Assembly: GCA_030019105.1 (NCBI GenBank)
Contig: JASEGY010000164.1
Span: forward strand, 1 to 7,452
Source of the DNA: a bacterium
GTDB lineage: Bacteria > UBA9089 > JASEGY01
Length of the DNA: 7,452 bases
Direction: 5' to 3'
A model generated the notes under the pieces. The model made no database searches. It was given only the letters and a program-made list of their open reading frames with translations, and was not told where the DNA came from. This document shows positions 6,674 to 7,452 of this stretch, one piece after another; position 1 is the first letter of the stretch, and each line of letters starts with the position of its first letter. Both the position numbers and the translations under genes were made by a program.

Positions 6674-7251
6674 TCAAGTGCCTGGGTGACCTGGGTTGAT
6701 ACCTCTGCGGCCTTGGTGCTTATGCCATTTGCGTTATCAATAGCCGTAAAGTAGTCTTCACCTGCGACCAATCCCTGCGCTTCTGCAAGTGACGCCTCAA
6801 GCCCGGCTACATCCGCCTTCAGGGCTTCAATATCTGCGGCTGTGCCTTTGCCCGCAGGCGCCTGACCAAGCAATGCCTTTGCGTCAGCTATTGCTGTATT
6901 AGCGGCTTCGAGGGCTGCTGCTGCATCATTCCTTGCTTTCTCTTTTCTTGCCGGTATTTCAGCCTTCAGCGCTTCAGCCGTTGACTTAACCTGAGTAAGC
7001 ATTTCCTTTGCCCGGTCATAGTTCTTTAAGAACCTGGCATCCTGTGTCTTCACTTCTTCCATAGCAACATTCAGCTCGTCATTCAATGCCCTTACTTCGT
7101 CCTTAGCGTACTTCTCGCCGCCCTCTGTTTGCGCCGCCTCAATGGCTGCCTTTGTATCATTTATCTCCAGAGTCGGCTGCTTTCCACAAGCTGAGAGCAT
7201 AAGTGCCATTGCGATCGCCGCTACAAAAAAAGCTCTTGTCGCGTATTTCAT
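6646..7251 (-). CDS. DUF4398-like alanine-rich helical lipoprotein
   Basis: 201-residue lipoprotein. Signal peptide with lipobox LSAC, lipidated Cys22. The rest is almost purely helical, rich in Ala, Glu and Lys, with motifs typical of DUF4398-type periplasmic proteins: TKAAIEAAQTEGGEKYAKDEVRAL (about 33-56), AMEEVKTQDARFLKNYDRA, then a second Ala-rich helical half with AADIEALKADVAGLEASLAEA. It probably forms an elongated helical bundle or coiled coil between membrane and wall; no enzymatic motif is visible. An excellent Shine-Dalgarno AAAGGAGG lies 8 bases before the ATG, and a strong promoter 79 bases further up makes it the first gene of the presumed operon. High-level expression is inferred, as for structural lipoproteins such as Lpp. 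Family assignment is from pattern memory, the lipoprotein call from sequence. Confidence 0.85.
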   Translation of the reverse strand: MKYATRAFFVAAIAMALMLSACGKQPTLEINDTKAAIEAAQTEGGEKYAKDEVRALNDELNVAMEEVKTQDARFLKNYDRAKEMLTQVKSTAEALKAEIPARKEKARNDAAAALEAANTAIADAKALLGQAPAGKGTAADIEALKADVAGLEASLAEAQGLVAGEDYFTAIDNANGISTKAAEVSTQVTQALEKVGKKVEK

Positions 7252-7259
7252 TTCTTGTT

Positions 7260-7267
7260 CCTCCTTT
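7260..7267 (-). promoter_or_regulatory. Near-perfect ribosome binding site of the lipoprotein gene
   Basis: AAAGGAGG ends 8 bases before the ATG at 7251, the strongest such site in the window, matching an abundant structural protein. Confidence 0.8.
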
Positions 7268-7280
7268 CTTTATAAAGATA

Positions 7281-7311
7281 AGGAAACAGTATTTGCTGTC
7301 CCCTGTTTCCT
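7281..7311 (-). promoter_or_regulatory. Stem-loop in the 5' leader of the lipoprotein mRNA
   Basis: AGGAAACAG and CTGTTTCCT form a perfect 9-bp stem around a 13-base loop containing GGGGACAG-like sequence. It sits between the predicted transcription start and the ribosome binding site. There is no T-run, so it is not a terminator. It may stabilise the mRNA, serve as a regulator site, or be a REP-like remnant. Confidence 0.55.
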
Positions 7312-7316
7312 GCTTG

Positions 7317-7344
7317 CTGACATTCGCATATTATAGCATATAAT
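7317..7344 (+). promoter_or_regulatory. Possible divergent promoter overlapping the operon promoter
   Basis: On the plus strand CTGACA (7317-7322) and a perfect TATAAT (7339-7344) are 16 bases apart. The two -10 boxes lie within 15 bases of each other on opposite strands, in a nearly symmetric AT-rich segment. AGGAGG follows at 7371-7376. The short spacer and AT-rich background keep this tentative. Confidence 0.45.
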
Positions 7345-7359
7345 ATTAGGGTAAGTCAA
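7330..7359 (-). promoter_or_regulatory. Strong sigma70-type promoter driving the envelope operon
   Basis: TTGACT (-35, 7354-7359) and perfect TATAAT (-10, 7330-7335) with an 18-base spacer. The start of transcription is expected near 7323, giving a leader of about 70 bases with the stem-loop and the strong ribosome binding site. Confidence 0.8.
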
Positions 7360-7382
7360 GTGAAAAATTAAGGAGGGTTTTA

Positions 7383-7421
7383 GTGCTTTATGACATTTGG
7401 GGATGGTTCACCTTACTGTGA
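7383..7421 (+). CDS. Possible 12-codon leader-type ORF, or start of a rightward gene
   Basis: AGGAGG (7371-7376) is followed after 6 bases by GTG and a short frame, MLYDIWGWFTLL then TGA. An overlapping frame from ATG at 7390 (MTFGDGSPYCESLRL...) stays open to the window end, but its spacing to AGGAGG is 13 bases. Either could be the real product of the divergent promoter: a leader peptide, or the first codons of a gene to the right. I recognise neither. Confidence 0.25.
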   Translation: MLYDIWGWFTLL

Positions 7422-7452
7422 AAGCTTGCGGCTAAAAATTATCATTAACTTT

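Noticed and set aside
7281..7311. Intrinsic terminator
   Set aside because: The 9-bp stem is good, but neither strand has a T-run after it and it lies in the leader of a well-equipped gene.

Overview
The window carries one co-oriented (minus-strand) block of five cell-envelope genes, read from the right edge to the left. In transcription order they are: an alanine-rich helical lipoprotein (DUF4398-like), a lipoprotein L,D-transpeptidase of the YafK/ErfK type, a membrane-anchored L,D-transpeptidase with a canonical YkuD active site, a small exported protein of unknown function, and a large divergent class A penicillin-binding-protein-like enzyme (GT51 glycosyltransferase plus penicillin-binding transpeptidase). 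Two lipobox signal peptides and the peptidoglycan theme indicate a Gram-negative (diderm) bacterium. Gene style, mid GC content and abundance of small repeats are compatible with Nitrospirota or a Desulfobacterota-like lineage, but nothing here fixes the taxon.

Layout: 1-144 is the left edge. It lies downstream of the PBP gene and has a small GC hairpin and an open frame that leaves the window. 145-3282 is the PBP-like gene, 3436-4074 the exported unknown, 4190-4936 the first L,D-transpeptidase. 4937-5517 is a 580-bp intergenic region made almost wholly of short tandem repeats. 5518-6615 is the second L,D-transpeptidase and 6646-7251 the DUF4398-like lipoprotein. A strong sigma70-type promoter sits at 7330-7359, overlapped by a possible divergent promoter facing right.

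The genes probably cooperate in peptidoglycan synthesis and remodelling: glycan polymerisation with 4-3 cross-linking (PBP) and 3-3 cross-linking or lipoprotein attachment/detachment (two L,D-transpeptidases), with a periplasmic helical lipoprotein as a structural partner. This is inferred from co-orientation and family roles.

The most unusual content is repetitive. (i) Four copies of a 33-bp palindromic core starting AGAAACCAGGTTTCTT occur at 2335, 3362, 4121 and 5143. Each lies in a larger palindrome of about 90-104 bp whose arms differ between copies yet stay self-complementary. The copy at 4086-4188 has an exact 8-bp target duplication, and removing it recreates two genes 4 nt apart. One copy lies in frame inside the PBP gene, and one is nested in the tandem array. 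(ii) Two tandem arrays of 7/8-bp units (14 octamers plus 5 heptamers; 40 heptamers) face each other in inverted orientation between the two L,D-transpeptidase genes, so the intergenic RNA could fold into a very long duplex.
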